64,000 bases of DNA from positions 29,028,637 through 29,092,636 of the forward strand of contig CM066994.1 of the NCBI GenBank assembly GCA_033977485.1, read 5' to 3'. Positions 25,160 to 35,936 of the stretch are shown here, one piece after another. This DNA is from Hydrangea macrophylla (Eukaryota; Streptophyta; Magnoliopsida; Cornales; Hydrangeaceae). A program made the translations under genes and the position numbers. Position 1 is the stretch's first letter; each line of letters starts with the position of its first letter. The notes beneath the pieces were generated by a model. The model worked only from the letters and a program-made list of their open reading frames with translations. It was not told the origin of the DNA and searched no databases.

Positions 25160-25579
25160 CTCATCTACCTTTCTCTTCATTCTTTCCCACCAGAAATTCC
25201 TCTTTAAATACTTGTACATCTTCGTACCTCCAAGATGAATAGTCATTTGTGACTTGTGTGCTTCGTCCAATATATCTTTTCGGAGATTATCTTTGTCAGG
25301 CACACAGAGTCTACCTTTACATCTTAGGGCTTCATCCGCGTTTATGCTCCATATTTCTAGTTCCTTGGCCGACATCTTAGCAAACTGTAGTTTTAAATCC
25401 TTAGTCGTCTATTGAGCCTCTATGATACGACTAATTAGAGTTGGCTGTACGACAAGACATCCAAGGTATTGTCCTTCTCCTGATTCTACTGGCCGAAGGT
25501 CAAACTCAGCTAAAATCTCCAACGCTTGCCATTCTCGAACCAATATGGTAACGAGTATGAGTCGAGGTCGGCGGCTTAA
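25160..25579 (-). pseudogene. Element X: integrase zinc-binding region and end of RNase H
   Basis: The minus strand encodes the LSR end of RNase H (near 25570), the linker, and an integrase HHCC-type segment ([12 protein letters not shown] CKGRLCVPD near 25310, then EEAHKS-like DEAHKS near 25265). These match E1 at the same places, so X is a gypsy element of similar type. The fragment is continuous with 8342-8592 across the Athila insertion. On the other side it stops at 25579, where E2 begins. About 72 codons of RNase H expected between here and 39172 are missing. Confidence 0.85.
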
Positions 25580-26110
25580 CTGAATGCCGGGAGGCACTCA
25601 GTGAGTGCCGCCGGGTTTTCCGGGTGCCGGGGCTAACTGAATTTTGTCCCTCTTTTTGATTTTTCAAAAATATGTTGGTGTAAACAAAAATTTTTATTCT
25701 ATGTATGTATATATTTGCATTAAGATCCCCCATGTGCATGGTATATTTTTGAATATACTATTTCTTTTTGTATTTTCTCTTTTTCAAAAATCTTTTCATT
25801 TATTTTGTCCTCCCTTTTCTTCCAAGGAAACTCTCTTTCTCTCTTTTTTTTGTTTATCAATTCTCTTTTCTTTTAAAAAGAAGACAAATTCCCAGACTGA
25901 GTTTCTTACACGTTCTTCATCATTCGGGTTTCCCCCGGAATGCCCGAATCCTCTCTCTCTTTTTTTATTTTATTAATTTAACTTGAAGAACATCTTGAAG
26001 ACTTTGAATTTCTTGGAAAATCTTCGAATGCCACGGTCATCGTCATCATCGGTCTTTGAGAGGTAACCAATCCCTGGATTTGACGTTTGGTCAAAATTGG
26101 GGTGTCTACA
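25580..26110 (-). repeat. E2 3' LTR, truncated to its first 531 bp
   Basis: It matches 38641-39171 base for base, except C/T near 26035 against 39096. It starts (minus) TGTAGACACCCC next to the polypurine tract and stops abruptly at 25580, equivalent to position 38641 of the complete LTR. Promoter and downstream LTR sequence are absent. The open frames 25644-25976 and 25768-25986, duplicated at 38705-39037 and 38829-39047, are LTR sequence and not genes. Confidence 0.93.
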
Positions 26111-26124
26111 GTTTGCCCCTCTTT
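26111..26124 (-). other. E2 polypurine tract
   Basis: On the minus strand AAAGAGGGGCAAAC abuts the LTR start TGTAGACACC. This sets the element's orientation, together with the primer site at the other end. Confidence 0.85.
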
Positions 26125-26278
26125 GACAGAGCTCGTGAAGCAACGCGTATCACAAGCGAATGTCAAAGCCTGTGTGAAAGACAAGCCTTTGACCAAATAG
26201 TCGAATCCAGGTAAAAACAAAAGTGCGTTGCAAAATCGGGTGCGCAGATAGCCAAATGCTGGTCGTGCTCAAAGGTGA

Positions 26279-26323
26279 GCTGCCTACGTATCCCAATGGG
26301 AATCAGATCAGGACGTAGTTCGG
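26279..26323. repeat. TATCCC/GGGAATCAG inverted motif, copy 1
   Basis: CTACGTATCCC is followed by GGGAATCAGATC and ACGTAGTT. CTACGT pairs with ACGTAG and ATCCC with GGGAAT, so the segment can fold. Related copies lie at 32827-32870 and 32929-32970, near the other end of the element's interior. Confidence 0.7.
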
Positions 26324-26549
26324 GCAAGGGACAAAATGCAAATAATCACACGGATGAATGCTCCTATCTTATCGTGATGCACATGCTCATGCAATTTTAT
26401 ATCTTATGCTCCCAAACGTGATGATCCCGAGTCACGTTACTTTTCCTATTATCAGAAATGCACCCTATACGTTAAATTTATCCTATTATGATACCGTCCT
26501 ACTCTAGGAGCATCATGATTGATGTATACACATTGCATATGTGTTTTGA

Positions 26550-27290
26550 GAATCGTCTGATTGACTGAGATGCGCCTTGCGCCTTACACTCCATAGCCAA
26601 GTCAGGTAGCACGCTGGAAGACTGAGCCGCTTCATGCCTTACGCTCCATAATCTTCCAAAATCATCTGATCGACTAAGTCGAATCAGGTAGCACGCTGAA
26701 AGATTGAGCCGCTCCATGCCTTACGCTCCATAATCTTCCAAAAATCATCTGATCGACTAAGTCGAATCAGGTAGCACGCTGAAAGATTGAGCCGCTTCAT
26801 GCCTTACACTCCATAATCTTCCAAAATCATCTGATCGGCTAAGCCGAATCAGGTAGCACGCTGAAAGATTGAGCCGCTTCATGCCTTACGCTCCATAATC
26901 TTCCAAAATCATCTGATCGGCTAAGCTGAATCAGGTAGCACGCTGAAAGATTGAGCCGCTTCATGCCTTACGCTCCATAATCTTCCAAAATCATCTGATC
27001 GGCTAAGCCGAATCAGGTAGCACGCTGAAAGATTGAGCCGCTTCATGCCTTACGCTCCATAATCTTCCAAAATCATCTGATCGACTAAGTCGAATCAGGT
27101 AGCACGCTGAAAGATTGAGCCGCTCCATGCCTTACGCTCCATAATCTTCCAAAATCATCTGATCGACTAAGTCGAATCAGGTAGCACGCTGAAAGATTGA
27201 GCCGCTCCATGCCTTACGCTCCATAATCTTCCAAAAATCATCTGATCGACTAAGTCGAATCAGGTAGCACGCTGAAAGATGAGATGCAAA
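26550..27290. repeat. 82-bp tandem repeat array with internal hairpin
   Basis: Nine units, the first and last degenerate; unit starts (ATCATCTGATC) at 26661, 26744, 26826, 26908, 26990, 27072, 27154 and 27237. Each carries an inverted repeat CTGAT-CGRCT-A-AGYCG-A-ATCAG. The stem alternates between GACTAAGTC (five units) and GGCTAAGCC (two units), with one unit GGCTAAGCT. The array occupies the 3' untranslated part of the element on its sense strand, where Tat-lineage elements are known to carry tandem repeats. Confidence 0.95.
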
Positions 27291-27299
27291 TTTACTGCC

Positions 27300-30200
27300 T
27301 CACCAAGTAAAATCAAAGTTGACTTGGTTCAATTCATAATTCCCAACTTTCAGGAGCTGATTAAATTTCGAATTAACTTTCCTAAACCTGGAAACACTTG
27401 GATTCATATTCGCTTTTAATTTCCGAAATCGAAGATCAATCATATTAAAGTCGGCTGAATTTTCTCCTAACATGGAGTCGAACCAAATCAATTTTCAAAG
27501 TTCCAGAATCAAACAAGACTCTCATATCAAATCAAATTCCAAAGAGTTGAAACCAATTAGGCTCAATTCAAATCTATTTTCATAGAATCGGAGCCAATCA
27601 GGCTCAAGTCAAATCAACTTCAAAGTTCCGGAGCCAATCGGGCTCAAACCAAATCAATTTTCAAAGAATCAGAGCCAATCAGGCTCAATTCGAATCAATT
27701 TTCAAAGAATCAGAGCCAATCAGGCTCAATTCGAATCAATTTTCAAAGAATTAGAGCCAATCTGGCTCAAATTAAACCAATTTTCAAAGAGTCAGAGCCA
27801 ATCAGGCTCAATTCAAATCTATTTTCAAGGAATCAGAGCCAATCAGGCTCAAATCAAATCAATTTTTAAAGAATCGGAGCCAATCAGGCTCAAGTCAAAT
27901 CAACTTTTAAAGAATCAGAGCCAATCAAGCTCAAATCGAATCAATTTTCAAAGAATTGGAGCCAATCAGGCTTAAGTCAAATCAGGTTTCAAAGTTCGGA
28001 GTCAATTAGACTTCGGTTGAATACATGCTTCCGCAAATCCCAGAATCAATCAGACTCTTAATCAGATTAAACTTCAAACTTACTCCAATTTATTTAATTT
28101 TCCAAAATCGGAGTTAATCAGGTTCTAATTTAACAAATTTCCAAAGAATCGGAGCCAATCAAGCTCGAACCAAATCAATTTCCAAAATTTCGGAGTCATT
28201 CAAACTCGAAATCAACTCATCTTCTCAAAATCGGAGCCTTTCGGACTCGAGTCAATTCATTCTTCTAAAACCAGGAGTCAATCGGACTCAAATCAGCTTA
28301 GATTCAACCAAACTCCCATTTATTCAATTTTCCAAAATCAGGAGTCAATTAGACTCTTAATCAAATCAATTTTCAGAAGCCCGTAGTCAATCAGACTCCA
28401 ATTTACTCTAATTCTCAAAATCCAGAGTAAATCAAACTCCTAATCAAATCAATTTTCAAGAGTCCAGAGTCAAGCAGACTCCAATTTATTCAATTTTCCA
28501 AAAATTGGAGTCAATTAGACTCCTAATCAAATCAATTTTCAAAAGTCCGGGGTCAATCAGACTCCAATTTATTCAATTGTCCAAAATTGGAGTCAATTAG
28601 ACTCCTAATCAAATCAATTTTCAGAAGTCCGGAGTTGATCAGACTCCAATTTATTCAATTTTCCTACAATCAAGAGTCAATCAGACTCAATTCAACTTAG
28701 ATTCTTAAATTCAACCAAACTCAATTCAATTCATTCTTTTAAAATCAAGAGTCAATCAGACTCAATTCAACTTAGTTTCTTAAAATCAACTAAACTCAAT
28801 TCAATTCATTCTTTTAAAATTAGGAGTCAATCAAACTCAAATCAACTTAGATTCTTAGAATCAACCAAACTCAAATCTATTCATTCTTCTAAAATCAGGA
28901 GTCAATCAGACTCAAATAAAAAATTTGCCCAATCAAGAGTCACTTTGACTCAATTTCGAATTCAAATTCCACTTATCAGGACTCAACCAAACTCATTTCA
29001 AATAAATTCACCTTCTAAAATCATTTAGTCAATCAGATTCAAATAAATTCAATTTTCTAAAATCAGGAATCAATCATACTTAAAGAATTTCAAATTTCCA
29101 AAAACAGGAGTCAATTGGACTCGAAGCAAATTCAATTTCACAAAATCGGGAGTCAATCAGACTTAGTTCTAAAATTGGGAGTCAATTAGACTCAAAGAAT
29201 TTCAAATTTCTAAAAATAGGAGTCGATTGGATTCGGAACAAATTCAATTTCACAAAATCGGGAGTCAATCAGACTCAGTTCTAAAATTGGGAGTCAATCA
29301 GACTCAAAGAATTTCAAATTTCTAAAAATAGGAGTCGATTGGATTCGAAACAAATTCAATTCCACAAAACCAGGAGTCAATTAGACTCAATTCAATTCAA
29401 TTCCCAAAATCGGGAGTCAGTCAGACTCAATTCTATTCGAATTCTAAAATCAGGAGTCAGTTGAATTCAAACAAATTCAATTTCACAAAACCTGGAGTCA
29501 ATTAGACTCAAAACAAATTCAAATTCAAATTCAAATCCTAAATCATGAGTCAATCAGACTTGATTCAATTTCTTATTTCGTAAAATCGAACAAAACCAAG
29601 AGTCAATCGGACTCAAAGAAATTTAAATTCATAAAACTGGGCTTAAAGGATTTCTATTTCACAAAAGAATTTTTACAAAATTGGGAGTCAATCGAACTCA
29701 AAGAATTTCTATTTCACAAGATTGGGAGTCAACCAGACCCAAAAGAATTTCTAATTTTCAAAAACATGAGCCATTCAGACTCAAAAGAATTTCTAACTTC
29801 CAAAAACATGAGCCAATTAGACTTAAAAGAATTTCTAATTTCCAAAAACATGAACCAATCAGACTCAAAAGACTTCCCAATTCCAAATTATGAGTCAATC
29901 ATACTCAAAAGAATTTTTAATTTCAAAATCGGAGTCAAACAGACTCAAAATAATTTCAAATTTCTAGAACAGGAGTCAATTGCACTCGAATCGGATTCTA
30001 TTTCACAACACCGATCAGACTCACAAATTCAAAGGGAGTCACGTGGATCCAAAAATTCAATTTTCTTACACAAGGAGTCAATAAATTCACATTTTGAAAC
30101 AAAAGAGTCATTCGGATCCATGGACCCGCATTTCCACAACAACAGAGTTACTAGGACTCGAAAACTCGCATTTTACAACCACAGAGTCATTTGGACTCAA

Positions 30201-31500
30201 AATTTGCATTTTACAACAACAGAGTTACTAGGACTCGAAAACTCACATTTTACAACCACAGAGTCATCTGGACTCAAAATTGCATTTTACAACAACAGAG
30301 TTACTAGGACTCGAAAACTCGCATTTTACAACCACAGAGTCATCTGGACTCAAAATTGCATTTTACAACAACAAAGGCAATCGGACTCAACGAAATTCAC
30401 GGAGTCACATGAACTCAACAAAAATTCACTTCTTATACAAATAGAATCATACAGACTCAATCAAACTCACATTTCATACAAATGGAGTCATACAGACTCA
30501 ACAAATGTATATATATATATATATATATATTTATACGAATGGAGTCACATGGACTCAACGAATTCACTTTTTATACAAATGGAGTCACACGGACTCAAAG
30601 AATTCACTTTTTATACAAATGGAGTCATACGGACTCAAAGAATTTCCTATTTCAAAATCGAGGGTTAATTTATAACATTTCAAATTTTCTTAATCAGAGT
30701 CAATTTTGACTTAACAAAAAAATTCCAATTTTCAAAATCAGGAGTTAAATCAAACTCAATTTATTTCAATTCCCAAAATCGGGAGTCAAATTAGACTCAC
30801 TTTATTTTAATTCAGTTCATCAGAGTTAGTCAAACTCAGTTTTATTCAAATTCTAAATCAGAAGTTAGTCAAATTCAATTCAATTCAATTCAACTTTCAG
30901 AATCGGGAGTCAATTAGGCTCAATTCAATTCAATTTTTCAAAATCTGGAGTCAATCAGACTCATTTCAGTTCCATATTCTAAAAATTGGAATTCAATCAG
31001 ACTTAAATAATTTCTATTTCACCAATTCAAAAGTCAATTAGACTCAAAGAATTTCTGTTTCACAAAATTGGAGTCAATCAGACTCAAAGAATTTTAGTTT
31101 CACAAAATTAGGAGTTGATAAAACTCAAAGAATTTTTGCTTCACAAAATTGGGAGTCAACCAGACTCAATTTAGTTCAAACTCATGAATCAGGAGTCAAT
31201 TAGACTCAAACAAATTCAAATTCTCAAAATCCAGAGTTCGGAGTCGATTCAACTTGAAACAATTCCTATTTCCAAAGAGGAATCGCACTGATTCACATTT
31301 TACAAAGGAGAGTCATATAATCTTGAAAATTTTCACATCTCTCAAACACGGATTCATACGGACTCAAAAATTCATTTTTTACAAACACAGAGCCATGCGG
31401 ACTAAAAAAAATCCATTTTTTACAAACATAGAGTCATGCGGACTCGAAGAATTTTGAACTTTTGCAAAATTGAAGTCATAAAGACTCAAAGAATCAAAGG
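27300..31500. repeat. 4.2-kb array of GAGTC...GACTC hairpin units
   Basis: Several dozen degenerate units, one every 35-60 bases. Each is built on an inverted repeat with 5-base arms and a 5-base loop, such as GAGTC-AATCA-GACTC. In about 27590-28000 the arms are instead GAGCC and GGCTC. Further right (about 30050-31450) loops vary (ATACG, ACATG, ACACG, ATGCG, ATCTG) while the arms stay GAGTC/GACTC. The spacers are A/T-rich with recurring CAATTTTCAAA or TTTCAAAAT. A TA microsatellite interrupts at 30507-30530. Long open frames here (29766-30668, 300 codons) arise from the repeat and have no family features. Confidence 0.95.
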
Positions 31501-31529
31501 AGCCAAATAAGGCTCGAATACTTGATTGA

Positions 31530-31562
31530 TTAATGATGATGATGATGATGATAATGATGATG
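31530..31562. repeat. GAT microsatellite
   Basis: Short run of GATGATGATG units between the GAGTC array and the next array. Confidence 0.8.
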
Positions 31563-31599
31563 CTAATGACTTGTGCTGGACTGACGAGGAGCTTTGACA

Positions 31600-32060
31600 C
31601 TAAAATGAGCTCGTTTGGATGAGCTTGTCATGAGTGTGGATTTGCCACGGAAGTGGGCTTATGAGGTATGTTTGCCACAAAGTGGGCTTATGTGCATGAA
31701 CTTGCCATGAGCGTTGGCTTGGCTAAAAGAGTGCCACCGGGGTGGGCTTTCATGAATGAAGTTACCACATAAATGGGCTTATAACGAGAGTTGTCCTGAA
31801 AGTAGGCTTTCGATGAAAGAGTGCCATGTGAATGGGCTTATGATGGGGTCGCCACAAAAGTGGGCTTATAATGGTGGTCATCACGAAAGTGGGCTTTTGA
31901 TGAGAGGGTGCCATATGAATGGGCTTATGATGAGGTCGCCACAAAAGTGGGCTTATAATGGTGGTCACCACAAAAGTGGGTTTTGGATGAGAGGGTGCCG
32001 TATGAATGGGCTTTCGAAGATAATTGCCACGAAAGTGGGCTTTGGAGAAAATGCTTTCCT
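31600..32060. repeat. CCAC...GTGG hairpin array (about 30-bp units)
   Basis: About fourteen units of the form CCAC-N4-GTGGGCTT followed by TATGATG or TTCGATG. Some units read CCAT-N4-ATGG (near 31822 and 31910) and one CCGT-N4-ATGG (near 31998), so the arms change together. The units have been open for translation in part, but no protein family is evident. Confidence 0.9.
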
Positions 32061-35000
32061 GCATCTGCGGACCCTTGAAATAAATAAAATGATGATGATT
32101 TTTTTTTTTTTTTTAAAAGAGGGAAGCCACCTATGCCCCTAGTTTTGGACCCTTCATATTTCTATTTTAGCATTGTGTTATGATAGTGTTTAAAAATCCT
32201 GCTTGCATTGCTCTTGGGATACTCATGGAGACTCTTCAAATCTTTATTCATCATCTTAAACCCACACAATTGAGACCATTATTGACTCATCAAAGGGGGA
32301 CAATCTTGACAAAGGGATTACACAAGCGACAGACTCAAACTCTATATTATTATGAATTAGTGTGCTTTCATCGTGAACAATGTATCATCTTTCCTTTCAT
32401 TTATTCATCATCTTACAATGTTAGTACTTTTCCGACAAATCTAAACTTTGAAGGTTCTCTTTTTGAGTTAGCTGATTCTTTGCCTATCCAGAGTGTGCTT
32501 CAGATTAGTGCTTTAGCTTAGAGAATAAAAGACAATCTATTTCAATCCATTCAAAACAAACTTGATTACTCGAGAACTTTGCTCTGACATAGAGGGATTT
32601 TGGCAAACGAAGTTTGCCCCTAGTTTGAGTAGGACTCGGAGGCATTGCTTTTGGGATTAAATGAGGTGTTCAGCAAACGAAGTTTGCCCCTGGTTTGGCG
32701 ATATATATGTGGCTTCAGGCAAACTTACGCAAGTTTGCCCCCTAGTTTGAAGAAAGGAAACCAAAGGCACAAAGGGTGATGCTCATGGTTTAGGGATGGT
32801 TATGGACCGAGAACCTTGGAAGGTTCGCCTACTTATCCCTGAACGGGAATCAGGTCCAAAGTTGTTCGGCTAAGGCCTGAAAGAAAGATGCCATAAGATG
32901 GCGAGGGTGGCGACCGAACCGGGTAGGCTGCCTACGTATCCCCGAGTGGGAATCAGGTCGAAACGTAGTTCATCAACTCTGGAGGTTTTGAAAGAATAAG
33001 GCTTCAAGAATTGGTGGGCTTTCGAGCCATGTTTTCATTTGGGTTCAATGAGTGCCCTTTCTGGGCAGATTTTCTGAAACAGATTCCTTGTGGCAGCTTT
33101 TGAACAAGGTGATGAGAAGTTGAACTACTTCTCCCTTTTATTTATATTTTATTTTATTTTTTTATTTTTCTCTTCTCTCTCTTTTTTTTATTATTTATTC
33201 ATATATATTTTTTTTTTGTGGCGGTTGATTCTTTTCACCTTTTCACTAGCCAGTCAATCTTTACAACTCTCATAATACATTGTGTTTTAATCGTACTCCA
33301 TCATACTCTCAAAGTAATATCAAAGATATCTCTCCATTGTTTTGGGCTCTCTTAGCCATCGGGTCTCTCCCAAAATTTTGAGACTAATTAATACTTTCAA
33401 ATTTCTCTTTTCATTTCTAATTTCTTTTCTTTGTTTAGAATAACACAAAGCCTTGAGATAATTCATGTGCCAATGATGTTCAAGAATTTCTCAATCTTTA
33501 TTTATTCTCTACTTTTTTTTTTTTCACACTATCTCTTATTCTCTTCATGATTTTGACTGGCTAGGATTCGGATTTTGAAATCAACACGCATCTTATTTTG
33601 CTCTAACTTTTGCCTAGGCGCCCTTTCGGGTTTTCATCCTAGCGAGCTCTTTTTTTTCTTTTTTCTTTTTTTCTTTTCATTTCTTCTCTCTTTTTATTTT
33701 GTGCTCTAACTTTTGCCTAGGCGCCTTTTCAAGTTTTCATCCTAGCGAGCTCTCTTTTTTTTTTTCTTTTTTTTCTTTTTCTCTCTTTTTTTTTTTCTTT
33801 TCTTTCTTTTTTTTTTTTTTTTGGGAGGAAGAAGTTCATTTAAAATATTTGGCTACCATCAAGGATCAAGTTATGGCTTTGGACTGGTTGAGCTCATCTT
33901 TTAGGCTTGGTATTTGAGAAAAGGGGATGGTGAGCATGCTTCAAGTTCCAAGTTCATCTTTTTAAGATTGAGCAAGAGCATCTTCAAATTGTTAAAGTAA
34001 AGCTAATCAATTCTCTACTCCTCCTTGATTTTGGCACAAAATTTGCTTTGATTACTTGGGGATCATTTTCAATGCAAAGATTTATTAACAAAGTATTTTC
34101 CATGATCGTTTGAAAAAATGAATTTTTTTTCTTCTTTCTTTTTTTTTATTTTGGTTTAATGATCCATTCATTCATGACTTAACACATTGAATCACGCAAA
34201 ATGAGATTTTATTCAAAAGAGGATTATATCACTCGATTCGATAAAAAGAGACTTGAAAAAAATAAACTCGATAACCGACTGACTCAAAGACTTGACTAGA
34301 CTTGACACTTGACTCCTACTTGACATCACTCGATAACCAGACAAGACTTGACTTGTTCTCAATTGGAGTGTCACAGATGATTTTCAATTTATTAGATTTC
34401 CAAGAGCATCCACATTTGCATTAGCAGCAGTATTTCCAAACACTATCACCTCACTAGAATCATCTGAACCTTGGGTTCATCATTCCCCAACAGCATGTGT
34501 GCAAAAACATATTCTCCTCTAAATCAAGAAAGATGAACCCAAGAAGATTAGAAGTGTCCTTACTAGGGGATCTAGTTGTTCCACTCTTTCTAAAAATCCT
34601 GACAACATAGATAGGTAAAAGGTCGGCATGCAGAATTTATTTTCAGGAGGCAAGGGATTTTGTGGAACTATTGGATTACTTTATGAATTTGTATTTTACA
34701 TGCATGTAATGACGTCACTGACATGATGAGAGTGTGAAAATGTACATGCTTTGATGATTTAATGTGGCTAAATGCATGCACCGCACACATGACACACGGA
34801 TGAAATGCAAGTGTGTGTGTGTGCCTATTCTATATGTAAAAGAAAGGAAAATTCTAGTCCTAGCACATACAACATATAAGCACGTAAAATCCTCCTCCAT
34901 GTCAAGTGCGCCAATTTCTCTTATCATTATGATCCTCATTACTCCTTTTAAGTATTAAAACTTTGAAATTTATTTGGAAAGTATTTCTTATGTGAAAGCT

Positions 35001-35884
35001 TTCTTGAGAGTTCCTTGAAAATTGGGATGTAAAACATTCTTTAACCAATTTGTTGGTTTGAAACTTTGCTTTGAAATTCATTTGAAAAGCATTTATCAAA
35101 ACGATTCCCAAGATTTTTTGGATTTCCTCTTTGAAAGTGGGGACATGAAAGTTTTTTCTTAATAAGAGATGATTGAGTTTTATTTGATTTAAAGAAAATG
35201 AACCTTGGATCTTTTTTCTTTGAGAGGGTGATTTTTCAAAACATGTTTTTTGGATTTAAAGATAATGATTAATCAAAAATTTTCATAAACAATGAACTTT
35301 GGATTCTTGGGTAGGAGTATCACACGATTAGATAATCATCGCACTTTTCATGAATTCGGATGCATACAAGGTCAATGATGCTTAGCTAAACATGATACAA
35401 GAGGTGTAATCTTATAATCAAGATTCGGCTTATTCTCAAATGTCATAGGACATGAAGAGGAATTGCTCAAAAGTGATTAAGAGGTTACACACCTTTTATC
35501 AAGTAAGCATCGTCATCATCTCAAGTAATCCCTTTCGGGCATACAAAACTCCCTAGCACATAACCCTAATCAAGAATTGAATTCCTAATTTTGAAAGGTT
35601 CTATGGAAACTACTATGCAAAGGCCGGGGTTTGGTCAAATAAGGGACCCTTGACACACACCCGATAGGATGCTTCATATACCAAAACATGGTACAAGATC
35701 AAGGGTGATCACACGGCCCCATGATGGCTTGACCGACCGGGTTGCCCCGAGCCTCCAAGGTCATAGTTCCGTGCAATCGACTGGCGAGACATGCAAGTGC
35801 AATGCAACAGGCACACAAAAATTCATTAATTTGATTAAAAGGATGCTTTCAAGTCTAATCCTCGAGTGAACCCAAAATCAGAAA
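32061..35884 (-). other. E2 interior, 5' side: no genes
   Basis: About 3.8 kb between the arrays and the primer site. It contains repeated polypurine-tract-like GCAAACGAAGTTTGCCCC motifs (32590-32750), two more copies of the TATCCC/GGGAATCAG motif (32827-32870 and 32929-32970), a pyrimidine-rich block (33120-33830) with a duplicated CTAACTTTTGCCTAGGCGCC segment (near 33602 and 33706), and a short GT run near 34810. I searched for Gag, protease and polymerase motifs in both strands and saw none. Confidence 0.7.
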
Positions 35885-35936
35885 TTCTGGTCTGCGAAAC
35901 CAGAGATTCTGGGTTCGATCCCCAGCAGAGTCGCCA
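35885..35936 (-). other. E2 primer binding site extending over a tRNA-Arg-like 3' half
   Basis: On the plus strand this reads like the 3' half of a tRNA with canonical spacing. The anticodon arm has stem 35887-35891/35899-35903 and a 7-base loop CTGCGAA, giving anticodon GCG. A 5-base variable loop follows (35904-35908). The T arm has stem 35909-35913/35921-35925 and loop TTCGATC. Then come seven acceptor bases, discriminator G and CCA at 35934-35936. No 5' half is clear upstream. On the element's sense strand the last part is the primer site (TGGCGACTCTGCTGGGG), three bases inside the LTR end. From memory it agrees with plant tRNA-Arg(ACG) at nearly every position. It is not a functional tRNA gene. 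Confidence 0.85.

Noticed and set aside
25644..25976. Conserved hydrophobic ORF, duplicated at 38705-39037
   Set aside because: Identical only because both lie in the nearly identical E2 LTR copies; pyrimidine-rich sequence gives Phe/Leu/Ser runs.
26550..27290. A CRISPR-like array (regular repeats)
   Set aside because: There are no unique spacers: the whole 82-bp unit repeats, and the setting is a plant retrotransposon.
29766..30668. A 300-codon protein gene with repeated peptide units
   Set aside because: The frame follows the GAGTC hairpin repeat, has no domain and no codon signal, and lies antisense to the element; its length is a by-product of a repeat with few stops.
35885..35936. A tRNA-Arg gene
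   Set aside because: Only the 3' half is tRNA-like, CCA is encoded (plant nuclear tRNA genes do not encode it), and it sits exactly at the primer binding site of E2.
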